Source of the DNA: Clostridium_S neuense
Lineage (GTDB): Bacteria; Bacillota; Clostridia; Clostridiales; Clostridiaceae
Direction of reading: 5' to 3'
Assembly (NCBI RefSeq): GCF_045310695.1
Contig: NZ_JBJIAA010000010.1
Location: 142,072 to 206,071 of the forward strand
Length of the DNA: 64,000 bases
The notes under the pieces are model-generated. The model was not told the origin of the DNA. It saw only the letters and a program-made list of their open reading frames with translations, and did not search any database. Positions 1 to 6,237 of the stretch are shown one piece after another. The stretch's first letter is position 1, and every line of letters starts with the position of its first letter. Both the position numbers and the translations under genes were made by a program.

Positions 1-194
1 ATAAGACAAATGGACAACACGACGGTAATATAAGCACTAAAATTGATTATATTCAGAGAGGAGTTGACGATATCCGCATAGATATTAAAGCACAGGATAA
101 TAAAATAGAAGGTCTAATTGAGAAAGTGGCAAAGGTTGAGGAGTCGGCTAAAAGTGCTCACCACAGAATTGACACTTTAGAAGAAGGGAAGTAA
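1..194 (+). CDS. C-terminal part of phage lysis-module coiled-coil protein (XhlA-like?)
   Basis: The gene runs in from outside the window; 63 codons remain before TAA at 192-194, so the N-terminus cannot be seen. The readable part is charged, with hydrophobic residues at heptad-like spacing (for example RGVDDIRIDIK and KVEESAKSAHHRID), which suggests a coiled coil. It ends 4 nt before the lysozyme start, so the two genes are almost certainly cotranscribed. A small coiled-coil protein directly before endolysin and holin is typical of XhlA-like accessory lysis proteins in Firmicutes phages. XhlA proteins end in a membrane segment that I do not see here, so the family name is a weak suggestion based mainly on position. 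Confidence 0.5.
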   Translation, partial: KTNGQHDGNISTKIDYIQRGVDDIRIDIKAQDNKIEGLIEKVAKVEESAKSAHHRIDTLEEGK

Positions 195-198
195 TAGA

Positions 199-1203
199 AT
201 GTTAAAAAATAAAATAATAGCTTTGCTAACAGCAGTAGTTTTATCTACTGCCTTTTTTATTCCTGCAAATAGGGCACAGGCCACAACTTATCGAGGTATT
301 GATATTTATTCTGGAAATGATATTTCAGACTACAGCACGATAAAAAGCCAAGGAATAGATATTGTAGTAGCAAAAGCCACGCAAGGCATAGATTACACAG
401 ACAGCTCATTTAATTATAGATGTAATCATGTAAGAGATGCAGGTCTTAAATTTGGAGCTTATCATTTTGCAGGTGGGCTTTATGGACATACTCCGGAGGC
501 AGAAGCTCAACATTTTTTAGACACAATAAAAGGTCAAACTTTTGATATTTGTTTATGGCTAGACTTAGAGGATTATAGTCTTAAAACATGGGGCAAACAA
601 GAGGCTATAGATTTTGCTAATAGATTTATAAGCTATGTTCAAACCAGAGGTTACAAAATAGGAATATATTGTTGTCAATCATTTTATTATGAAAACTTAG
701 CGGGGAATATACTAAATGTTCCTGTATGGCTAGCTAATTATAGTAAACAACCCACCCAATTTTCTAATATTGTCTCATGGCAGTACAGTGAAACTGGAAG
801 GCTGAACAGTGCCAGCGGTAACCTTGATATGGATTATTTTAACGACAGCGTTTTTACTGGTCAAGCGCCTCAGCAAGTGAATAATAATACAAGTAATGCA
901 GTTACACAGTCAAGTACAGATGCATCTATTTCAACATTGCAAAGCGAATTGAATAGACAAGGGTTTGGTAATCTTAAAGTTGATAATATCCCAGGTAAAA
1001 GAACTTTAGCGGCTTGCCCTACACTCCATTATGGGAGCCAAGGGAACATTACAAAATGGGTTCAGCAGCAACTAGGGATTAATGCAGATGGAACGTTTGG
1101 AAAACAAACAAGACAAGCGATATTTAATTTTCAGCGTTCACATGGACTATATGCCGATGGAATTGTCGGACACAATACTTGGAAAGCACTATTAGGACTG
1201 TAG
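199..1203 (+). CDS. Prophage endolysin: exported GH25 lysozyme with C-terminal peptidoglycan-binding domain
   Basis: A 334-residue N-acetylmuramidase expected to cut the MurNAc-GlcNAc bond of peptidoglycan. Residues 1-28 form a signal peptide (KNK, hydrophobic core, cleavage near AQA-TT). Residues 30-220 are a GH25 barrel with GIDIY at the start of strand 1, the acidic WLDLED motif in the middle and LDMDYF at the end. After an N/T/S/Q-rich linker, residues 240-334 hold a PG_binding_1 domain (GINADGTFGKQTRQAIFNFQ, then GIVGHNTWKAL). It sits between a small coiled-coil protein and a holin, the usual phage lysis order. A signal peptide on a phage lysozyme implies Sec export rather than release only through the holin. 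It resembles clostridial autolytic lysozymes in architecture, so a host autolysin origin is the alternative. Confidence 0.9.
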   Translation: MLKNKIIALLTAVVLSTAFFIPANRAQATTYRGIDIYSGNDISDYSTIKSQGIDIVVAKATQGIDYTDSSFNYRCNHVRDAGLKFGAYHFAGGLYGHTPEAEAQHFLDTIKGQTFDICLWLDLEDYSLKTWGKQEAIDFANRFISYVQTRGYKIGIYCCQSFYYENLAGNILNVPVWLANYSKQPTQFSNIVSWQYSETGRLNSASGNLDMDYFNDSVFTGQAPQQVNNNTSNAVTQSSTDASISTLQSELNRQGFGNLKVDNIPGKRTLAACPTLHYGSQGNITKWVQQQLGINADGTFGKQTRQAIFNFQRSHGLYADGIVGHNTWKALLGL

Positions 1204-1256
1204 ATTTTTCTATAGCCCTTTTATTATAAAAATAAATTTATTGGAGGAATGAAAAA

Positions 1257-1838
1257 ATGTCAAATAATACTTTATTTATGGTTATAGGAATTTCAGGAGC
1301 TATGGTGGTTGCAATTTTTGTAATTGCTTATTTAAGTCATAAGGGGATAAACATTTTAAATATACTCGAAGAAATAAAATCAGCAGTTACCACAGCAAAA
1401 ACTTACACGGAAGCAGCGGAAACTCTTACTACTGGAAAAACACGAGAAATATTGCAGTCAGCAGATGCATTTGAAAAACTAGCATTGCAAGGTGTTAGAT
1501 ATGCAGAACAAATGTTATTATCTCAGCAGATAAAAGATGATCCAGATGGTTCTAAAAGAAAAGCAGCAGCATTAGATTATATTTATGCGCAGTTACAGCT
1601 TCATGGTGTAAAGGTTGATGACAATGTAAAATTGATTGCTAATGGAATTGTTGAAAATACAGTTTTGTCGGACAAGACAATTGATGAGATAAATAAAAAG
1701 ATAGATGATCTTATTAATACAAAAGTCGCAGCTCTTCAAAGTCAAGTTGATAGTCTTACAAATACTAACAATAAGCTTGCAGCAGAAAACCAATCTGTTA
1801 ACGAAAAACTTGCAAATATAATTGCACAAACAAAATAG
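1257..1838 (+). CDS. Phage holin, LLH family
   Basis: A 193-residue protein with one N-terminal membrane segment (about residues 5-26) and a long soluble tail containing a conserved-looking ALQGVRYAEQM segment and a C-terminal coiled coil (QSQVDSLTNTNNKL). A single N-terminal helix followed by an RYAEQ-type amphipathic region is characteristic of the Holin_LLH family of Firmicutes phages, which collapse the membrane potential and time lysis. It follows the lysozyme by 53 nt with a good ribosome binding site (TGGAGGAATG) and is followed at once by a strong terminator, so it closes the lysis operon. Family assignment is by recognition only. Confidence 0.8.
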   Translation: MSNNTLFMVIGISGAMVVAIFVIAYLSHKGINILNILEEIKSAVTTAKTYTEAAETLTTGKTREILQSADAFEKLALQGVRYAEQMLLSQQIKDDPDGSKRKAAALDYIYAQLQLHGVKVDDNVKLIANGIVENTVLSDKTIDEINKKIDDLINTKVAALQSQVDSLTNTNNKLAAENQSVNEKLANIIAQTK

Positions 1839-1844
1839 TTTTAG

Positions 1845-1879
1845 AGCCTAGGGTATAATGCCCTAGGCTTTATTTTTTT
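1845..1879 (+). terminator. Rho-independent terminator of the lysis operon
   Basis: Perfect 9-bp stem AGCCTAGGG / CCCTAGGCT with a 7-nt loop, followed by TTATTTTTTT. It lies 7 nt after the holin stop codon. Confidence 0.93.
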
Positions 1880-1932
1880 ACCTAATTTTGCTACAATTAA
1901 ACCAAAATATACATATAAGGGGATGAATTGAT

Positions 1933-2475
1933 GTGAAGCTGATATTTAAAAATGAAAAATATATTCAGATTCAATGTGAAAAGTGCGGGAAGATCATAAA
2001 AATGGATAATGATACTGCTAAGAATCTAATTTTAAGAGAAGAAGATAATTGCTATATAATGAATGATAAAGTAAATGTTATGGGCAAAGAATGTAATATT
2101 AAACCTAAGTGTCCAAAATGTAAAACTGAATATGATAAGATAACTGGAATAAATGAATGCGTTGTTGTGGAAGATGATCCTAAACCTAAAAAAAGTTTTT
2201 GGGGAAGTGTAAAGAAGGCTTTTGCTGAATCAGCTGAGTTTGAAAAGCAGAAGCAAGAAGAAAAAGAAAGAAAAGCTCAGGAACCAATTAGGTGCCCTAA
2301 ATGTGGTTCAACTCAAATAACAGCAGACAAAAAAGGAGTAAGTGTTGGAAAGGCTATTGCTGGAGATTTAATTGCTGGACCTGTTGGGGCTTTGGCTGGA
2401 GGCATTGGAAAAGATAAGGTAATAATTACCTGCCTTAGTTGTGGACATAGTTGGAAAGCAGGTAAGAGGAAATAA
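1933..2475 (+). CDS. Double zinc-ribbon protein with glycine-rich hydrophobic segment
   Basis: A 180-residue protein starting at GTG, 11 nt downstream of AAGGGGATG; the overlapping ATG two bases earlier is followed at once by a stop. It has two zinc-ribbon-like pairs: CEKC (residue 15) with CPKC (55), and CPKCGST (118) with CLSCGHSW (166). A lysine/glutamate-rich helix (about 85-115) joins them. The second ribbon encloses a Gly/Ala-rich stretch (GKAIAGDLIAGPVGALAGG) that could dip into a membrane or self-associate. Proteins of this build occur in prophages and on chromosomes without an established function. It lies downstream of the lysis terminator, in the region where prophages carry accessory (moron) genes. 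Confidence 0.75.
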   Translation: MKLIFKNEKYIQIQCEKCGKIIKMDNDTAKNLILREEDNCYIMNDKVNVMGKECNIKPKCPKCKTEYDKITGINECVVVEDDPKPKKSFWGSVKKAFAESAEFEKQKQEEKERKAQEPIRCPKCGSTQITADKKGVSVGKAIAGDLIAGPVGALAGGIGKDKVIITCLSCGHSWKAGKRK

Positions 2476-2502
2476 GGAGCGTTAACGCTGCTCCTTTTTC
2501 TT
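2474..2502. terminator. Shared terminator between convergent zinc-ribbon and RHH genes
   Basis: Stem AAGGAGC / GCTCCTT with a 9-nt loop, then TTTTCTTTT on the plus strand. The left arm overlaps the zinc-ribbon TAA, and the structure overlaps the last codons of the convergent small gene, so it ends the plus-strand transcript and may slow the opposing one. Confidence 0.8.
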
Positions 2503-2637
2503 TTGTTCATTATACCATTTTGCTAAAAGTTCATTTAATAATGCAGATAAACTTTTTTTATCAAATTCTTTTATAAGTAACACCTGAACATCTTCTTTTA
2601 ATTTTGGTTCTATATATACTGTAGTCTTTTCATTCAT
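2482..2637 (-). CDS. Small ribbon-helix-helix DNA-binding protein (51 aa)
   Basis: This is a 51-residue gene too short for most gene finders. It begins MNEKTTVYIEPKLKEDV, has a central helix pair around LIKEFDKKSLSALLNELL, and ends in a basic tail KKKEQR. An N-terminal beta strand with alternating side chains followed by two helices, the second starting KSLSALLNELL, is the classic MetJ/Arc/CopG fold, which binds DNA as a dimer through paired strands. A ribosome binding site GAGGTG lies 6 nt before the ATG. It lies in the prophage end between the zinc-ribbon gene and an XRE regulator. Two overlapping palindromes 50-70 bp upstream are its candidate operator. It could also be an orphan antitoxin; no toxin-like partner is adjacent. 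Confidence 0.72.
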   Translation of the reverse strand: MNEKTTVYIEPKLKEDVQVLLIKEFDKKSLSALLNELLAKWYNEQKKKEQR

Positions 2638-2685
2638 AATTAGCACCTCATAGACATTCTACAAAATGCCATCCTAACATCATAC

Positions 2686-2708
2686 CGTCATGACGCCATG
2701 ACGTCATG
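2686..2708. promoter_or_regulatory. Overlapping palindromes, candidate operator of the RHH gene
   Basis: CGTCATGACG (2686-2695) and CATGACGTCATG (2697-2708) are both perfect palindromes built from the same TCATGACG half-site. They lie upstream of the RHH start and directly against the stop codon of the XRE gene. Confidence 0.5.
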
Positions 2709-2969
2709 CTATTTAAAAAAATTTTTGTCACAGGTATTAAAACAATTATAGTCACATCCTAAGTCATATCTTATCAGCATATGTGGGCAAATATCTAACG
2801 CTCTAGCAATTCTAAATGCTACCCTTAACGTAGGGCTTTTTACCTTTGGGCGACCACACTCCAGTTCACTTATATAGGCTTGTCTTAACTGTGCTTTTCG
2901 TGCTAATTCCTTTTGTGTCATGCCTCTAAGTATTCTATATTCCTTTATTAATAATATGTATACCTCCAA
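2709..2969 (-). CDS. XRE-family transcriptional regulator (prophage)
   Basis: An 86-residue DNA-binding protein. The helix-turn-helix reads IKEYRILRGMTQKELARKAQ then LRQAYISELECG, the standard Cro/C1 pattern, followed by PTLRVAFRIARALDICPHML. I chose the TTG at 2967-2969 because it has GAGGAGGG seven bases upstream; the longer frame to 3035 lacks any such site. The C-terminal tail is cysteine-containing (GCDYNCFNTCDKN), unusual for this family and possibly a metal or redox site. It faces away from the second small HTH gene at 3234, and a 25-bp perfect inverted repeat lies between them, which resembles a phage lysogeny switch. Confidence 0.85.
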   Translation of the reverse strand: MEVYILLIKEYRILRGMTQKELARKAQLRQAYISELECGRPKVKSPTLRVAFRIARALDICPHMLIRYDLGCDYNCFNTCDKNFFK

Positions 2970-3052
2970 TTTTAATCCCTCCTCATTTGTATATTTAAAA
3001 TGATATATTAAATTGCGACAATTTTCTACACACAAAACATGGAATTTTGTCG

Positions 3053-3077
3053 TAAATATAACTGTCAGTTATATTTA
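3053..3077. promoter_or_regulatory. 11-bp inverted repeat between divergent HTH genes
   Basis: TAAATATAACT, three bases (GTC), then AGTTATATTTA: a perfect 11-bp-arm inverted repeat 84 bp before the XRE start. Position and symmetry fit an operator for one of the two flanking HTH proteins. Confidence 0.6.
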
Positions 3078-3144
3078 GATGTAGTATTATTTAAATATAG
3101 GAAGTTGCAACTTTTACTACGGTCTATCAATGCAATAATATGGA

Positions 3145-3173
3145 TTGACAAAATTATGGTATGGTACTACAAT
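3145..3173 (+). promoter_or_regulatory. Sigma-A promoter for the small HTH gene
   Basis: TTGACA (3145-3150), exactly 17 bp, then TACAAT (3168-3173). It lies 61 bp before the chosen start of the next gene. Confidence 0.8.
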
Positions 3174-3233
3174 TAAAAACAGAACATGTGTTCGACTTTG
3201 CTACTGGAAAACTATCACACGGGGGATGTAAAT

Positions 3234-3470
3234 ATGACAAATGTATTAATAAAAAATAATAAAAAAGCAAATTCCAAAACAATAAAAAATAATATAAAAA
3301 ATAAAATGCACATAGAAAATATTAGCTTAGAAGAACTATCAAAAAAAACAAATATTAGTATATTGAAATTGATATTTTTATTAGATTTTAATTTTTCAAA
3401 AGTAAAATTATCATATGCTATTAAAATATGTAAAGCTTTAAAAATGAAGGTGTCAGACATATTTATTTGA
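3234..3470 (+). CDS. Small Cro/C1-type helix-turn-helix protein
   Basis: A 78-residue basic protein. The N-terminal third is very lysine/asparagine-rich; the C-terminal part reads ISLEELSKKTNISILKLIFL then VKLSYAIKICKALKMKVSDI, an XRE-type HTH with the typical ending helix. The ATG at 3234 is chosen over an upstream in-frame ATG (3186) because GGGGGATG lies just before it and it follows the promoter at a normal distance. It is the last prophage gene before the att site and is divergent from the other regulator. Confidence 0.7.
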   Translation: MTNVLIKNNKKANSKTIKNNIKNKMHIENISLEELSKKTNISILKLIFLLDFNFSKVKLSYAIKICKALKMKVSDIFI

Positions 3471-3600
3471 CACCCACTTTGACATACATATTGATATTCA
3501 CTACTGAATATGTTACTATATGGTAATGATATTACATACTATCATAATTGATTGTTTTTAAAAATATAGGTATAATCCAATTGCTAAAAAATAACTGTTA

Positions 3601-3644
3601 CCAATACGTTGAGAAGGTGGGTTCAAATCCCACCTTCTCCGCCA
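3601..3644 (+). repeat. 3' tRNA-Ser fragment, probable prophage attR
   Basis: T-arm GTGGG-TTCAAAT-CCCAC (3617-3633), acceptor strand CTTCTCC (3634-3640), G, then encoded CCA (3642-3644). No D-arm, anticodon arm or 5' acceptor strand exists upstream, so this is only the last part of a tRNA. The preceding bases and the TTCTCCG end fit a serine-type tRNA, but not the tRNA-Ser(GGA) at 15012, whose T-arm differs. Phage genes lie to the left and ordinary chromosomal genes to the right, as expected for the right attachment site of a prophage integrated in a tRNA 3' end. Confidence 0.75.
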
Positions 3645-3655
3645 TCAATTGGATC

Positions 3656-3691
3656 AAAGTCATTATGTAGTATTAATGGCTTTGTTTTTTT
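3656..3691 (+). terminator. Terminator downstream of the tRNA fragment
   Basis: 10-bp stem AAAGTCATTA / TAATGGCTTT (one G-T pair), 8-nt loop, then a T7 run at 3685-3691. It was probably the original terminator of the tRNA gene split by the prophage. Confidence 0.85.
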
Positions 3692-3725
3692 GTAATACTT
3701 ACATAATAAGTACTAAGGAGAGAGT

Positions 3726-4298
3726 ATGAAAAAGGATTTAAAGTTTTATAAAACACTATTTATGTCTACATTTTCAGTTAGTGCCTTCACCTTTGGAGGC
3801 GGATATGTGATTGTGCCGCTTATGAAGCAAAAGTTTGTAGATACACTTCATTGGATTGATGAAGATGAAATGCTTGATATAGTTGCTATTTCACAATCTT
3901 TGCCTGGACCAATGGTTGTTGATGCTTCAGCTTTAGTTGGTTATCGCTTGACTGGTATTACTGGCGCATGTGTGGCACTGCTTTCAACGATTTTACCACC
4001 ACTTGTTATTTTATCTGTTATTTCACTCTTTTATCAAGCGTTCAAAACTAATCCAGTGGTAAATGCTGTTTTAAAGGGGATGCAGGCAGGAATTGCAGCA
4101 ATTATTGCTGACGTAGTTATTTCTGGTGCAATTAAGATTTGCAAGTCAAAAAACACCCTTTCAATTTTTATAATGCTTGCTTCTTTCTGTGCAATTTATT
4201 TTCTAAATGTAAATGTAATTTGGGTAATACTAATTTGCGGTGCATTTGGCGGTATTTTAACAATTATTCAAAACCGAAGGAAGGTGCCTAAAGCATGA
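3726..4298 (+). CDS. chrA: Chromate transporter, half-size CHR protein
   Basis: A 190-residue integral membrane protein of the CHR family. The N-terminus holds the family signature FTFGGGYVIVPLM, and later SQSLPGPMVVDASALVGYR, both expected for proteins that export chromate or related oxyanions. About six membrane segments are visible. Full-length ChrA is about 400 residues with two homologous halves; here each half is its own gene, and the partner starts 4 nt before this stop (ATGA overlap), so the two products probably form a heterodimer. An AAGGAGAG ribosome binding site precedes the ATG. The true substrate in an anaerobe is uncertain. Confidence 0.9.
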   Translation: MKKDLKFYKTLFMSTFSVSAFTFGGGYVIVPLMKQKFVDTLHWIDEDEMLDIVAISQSLPGPMVVDASALVGYRLTGITGACVALLSTILPPLVILSVISLFYQAFKTNPVVNAVLKGMQAGIAAIIADVVISGAIKICKSKNTLSIFIMLASFCAIYFLNVNVIWVILICGAFGGILTIIQNRRKVPKA

Positions 4299-4861
4299 TT
4301 TACTTAAAATTGCTCTGGAGTTTTTTACAGGTTGGACTTTTTAGTTTTGGTGGTGGTTACGGTATACTTCCGGTAATTCAGCAGCAGGTTGTTACTCAAA
4401 ATCATTGGTTAACCTTGAAGGAGTTTACTGATGTAGTGACGATTTCTCAAATGACCCCAGGTCCAATTGCTTTAAATGCTTCTACCTTTGTTGGAATGAA
4501 GATGGCAGGAATAATGGGTGCTGTTGTGGCAACCTTTGGTTGTGCATTTCCGACGGCAGTACTGGCACTCATTGTCGGCCATTATTATTATAAATATCGG
4601 GACATGACACTTGTAAAGGGGATTTTTGAAGGGCTGCGTCCAGCCATTGTTTCATTGATTGCTTCAGCGGGAATGTCCATACTATTTTTATCACTTTTTA
4701 ATGTACAAGTATTTACTATGAGTGTGCTCTCTAATATAGATTGGAAAGCTGTAGTCATGTTTATAATTTCATTGTTTATTTTACGTAAATGGAAAGCCAA
4801 CCCCATTTACATTATGATTGGCTCCGGAGCTGTTGGAGCAGTAGTTTATCTTTTGATGTAA
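4295..4861 (+). CDS. chrA: Chromate transporter, second half-size CHR protein
   Basis: A 188-residue partner of the preceding CHR protein, translationally coupled by a 4-nt overlap. It carries its own copies of the signatures: FSFGGGYGILPVI near the N-terminus and SQMTPGPIALNASTFVG in the loop region, followed by a series of hydrophobic helices. Paired short CHR genes whose products insert with opposite topology are known in Firmicutes. A family 1 repeat element begins about 20 nt after the stop, in the opposite orientation to this gene. Confidence 0.9.
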   Translation: MIYLKLLWSFLQVGLFSFGGGYGILPVIQQQVVTQNHWLTLKEFTDVVTISQMTPGPIALNASTFVGMKMAGIMGAVVATFGCAFPTAVLALIVGHYYYKYRDMTLVKGIFEGLRPAIVSLIASAGMSILFLSLFNVQVFTMSVLSNIDWKAVVMFIISLFILRKWKANPIYIMIGSGAVGAVVYLLM

Positions 4862-4881
4862 ATTGTTTAAATGATATGTAT

Positions 4882-5134
4882 TATAAAGATTCATACCAAA
4901 ATTCCATAGGTACGGAGGAATTTTTTCCTTGCACTACCGTGGGAGCTAAGCAACATTGATGAAGGGACAGTTTAAATAAAGCTTTATAAATCTTAGGTGA
5001 TAAATTGTAAAAGTCTTAGAACTTTCAATTTGTTTGAGCCAGAGGCGAGTTATTGAAAGTTCTTAGGGTTTTAGGATTTATCATCTTAGATTTATTAGCT
5101 TTATTTAATGTCCCAAATCAATGTTGCTTAGCTA
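4882..5134 (-). repeat. Family 1 fold-back element, copy A
   Basis: A 253-bp element on the minus strand. Its outer arms AGCTAAGCAACATTGAT and ATCAATGTTGCTTAGCT pair perfectly, the inner arms carry AGAACTTTC / GAAAGTTCT, and the tail holds GGAAAAAATTCC and TACGGA-like hairpin bases. Inner and outer arm bases differ from other copies but still pair. The end of the decayed MFS gene (minus strand) reads into this element. Confidence 0.85.
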
Positions 5135-5973
5135 TTTTTTTATCGGTAAATAATCCAACAAAAGAAGAGGCAATAAGTATGATTGTAGATAATAAGAATA
5201 CTTTATCAAATGCTTCTGCAAATTTATCGTTCTTCTTAGAATTAATCTTACTAATTGTGTTTTCAATTTCATTTTTTTGTGCTGCTAATCCTATACCAAG
5301 CTTAATTTTACCAGCACCATTTTGCATTTTTAAGTCCGCATCTACTAATTTGTTAGAACCTGATAGAAGCTTATTAGTTCCATCTTTTGCTGAAGAAATA
5401 CCAGTTTGTAAGTCTTGCGAACCATTTGAAAGTCTGCTCGAACCATTTTTTAGTTTAGATAGTCCATTTGTAATTCCAGCAATCATATAGCATAGACAAG
5501 AAGAGGTGAAGGTTATTTCTTTAAATAGAGTCCAATTTCTATTAGTGGTGATTTTATCTTTGTTTCAGCAGCAATAAAAAGTATAAATGAAATAGCAGAG
5601 CCTATAGCGGCTGCAACTAGATGCAATTTTTCCTTTCCAAAGATTTCAATTCCCATTGGGACAACAACAGGAGTAATAATTGCACCTCCAATTCCTTGAA
5701 TAAAACGCATTGAAATTAAGAAAATTAAAGAATGTGAAAATCCACATAAAGCTGAGCTTGCACCAAATAACGTAAGGCCAAGAAGCATTGTTTTTTTCTG
5801 CCAAATTGATCTGCAAGTTTTGATGCAGTAATCATGAATACAGAAAGACTTAACATATAAATTGTACTTATCCAGCTTGTGTCACTTAAAGTTTTATGAA
5901 AATAAGTTGTAATATCAGGAAGTGCAATATTGACGATTGTACTATCAACTATTCCTATCATTTGGTTTAACAT
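5118..5973 (-). pseudogene. Decayed MFS drug transporter (DHA2/EmrB-like)
   Basis: Three disconnected frames give pieces of one protein. 5973 to about 5790 encodes the N-terminal MFS part (VDSTIVNIALPDI, WISTIYMLSLSV, ADQFGRKK). A frameshift near 5788 leads to a second frame with FIQGIGGAIITP and then an abrupt jump to late residues (PLIEIGLYLKK), so most of the middle helices are missing. The third frame (5486 to 5118) is a C-terminal segment with repeated KLxxGSxxL-type units, as found in some clostridial exporters, and a last helix (FLLSTIILIASSFVGLF). The last codons lie inside repeat copy A. The first residues are also lost, next to a transposase scrap. It cannot make a working pump. Confidence 0.82.
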
Positions 5974-6190
5974 TACTAATAAGCATTATAGGTACTTTTC
6001 TAAAACCTCTTATTACAACAAGCATAAGCTTTTTATCTGGTATGTATGGCAAACTTATTTGTACAAAACTGAATTTTTTGGTTTTCCCAGCTTTATTTGT
6101 TATTATAGTTGAAAACTTTCCTTGATATTTTTTTGCAGGTTCATAAATTTGTGGATAAGCTGTTGCCTTTGAATTTTTGTTACACAGGTG
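5945..6190 (-). pseudogene. Transposase remnant (IS4-like DDE type?)
   Basis: On the minus strand, 81 codons are open between stops and encode a basic segment with KYQGKFSTII, then LPYIPDKKLMLVVIRGFRK, then VPIMLISN. The pattern LVVIRGFxKxPxMLxxN resembles a beta-strand region of some DDE transposases related to IS4/IS1634. There is no start codon, and no N-terminal or C-terminal catalytic region. It abuts and overlaps by frame the truncated N-terminus of the MFS pseudogene, so an insertion followed by decay could explain the damage. The family call is from memory of the motif only. Confidence 0.45.
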
Positions 6191-6237
6191 TTAATTAATC
6201 TTTTTTTAAAAATGGGGAAACTCTAACATATTTCTAA

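Noticed and set aside
3598..3644. A complete tRNA gene
   Set aside because: Only the T-arm and acceptor 3' strand are present; there is no anticodon or D-arm upstream.
5053..5490. A 145-codon plus-strand frame across repeat copy A and the MFS remnant
   Set aside because: It is the mirror of the minus-strand MFS fragment and the repeat, with low-complexity hydrophobic content and no ribosome binding site.
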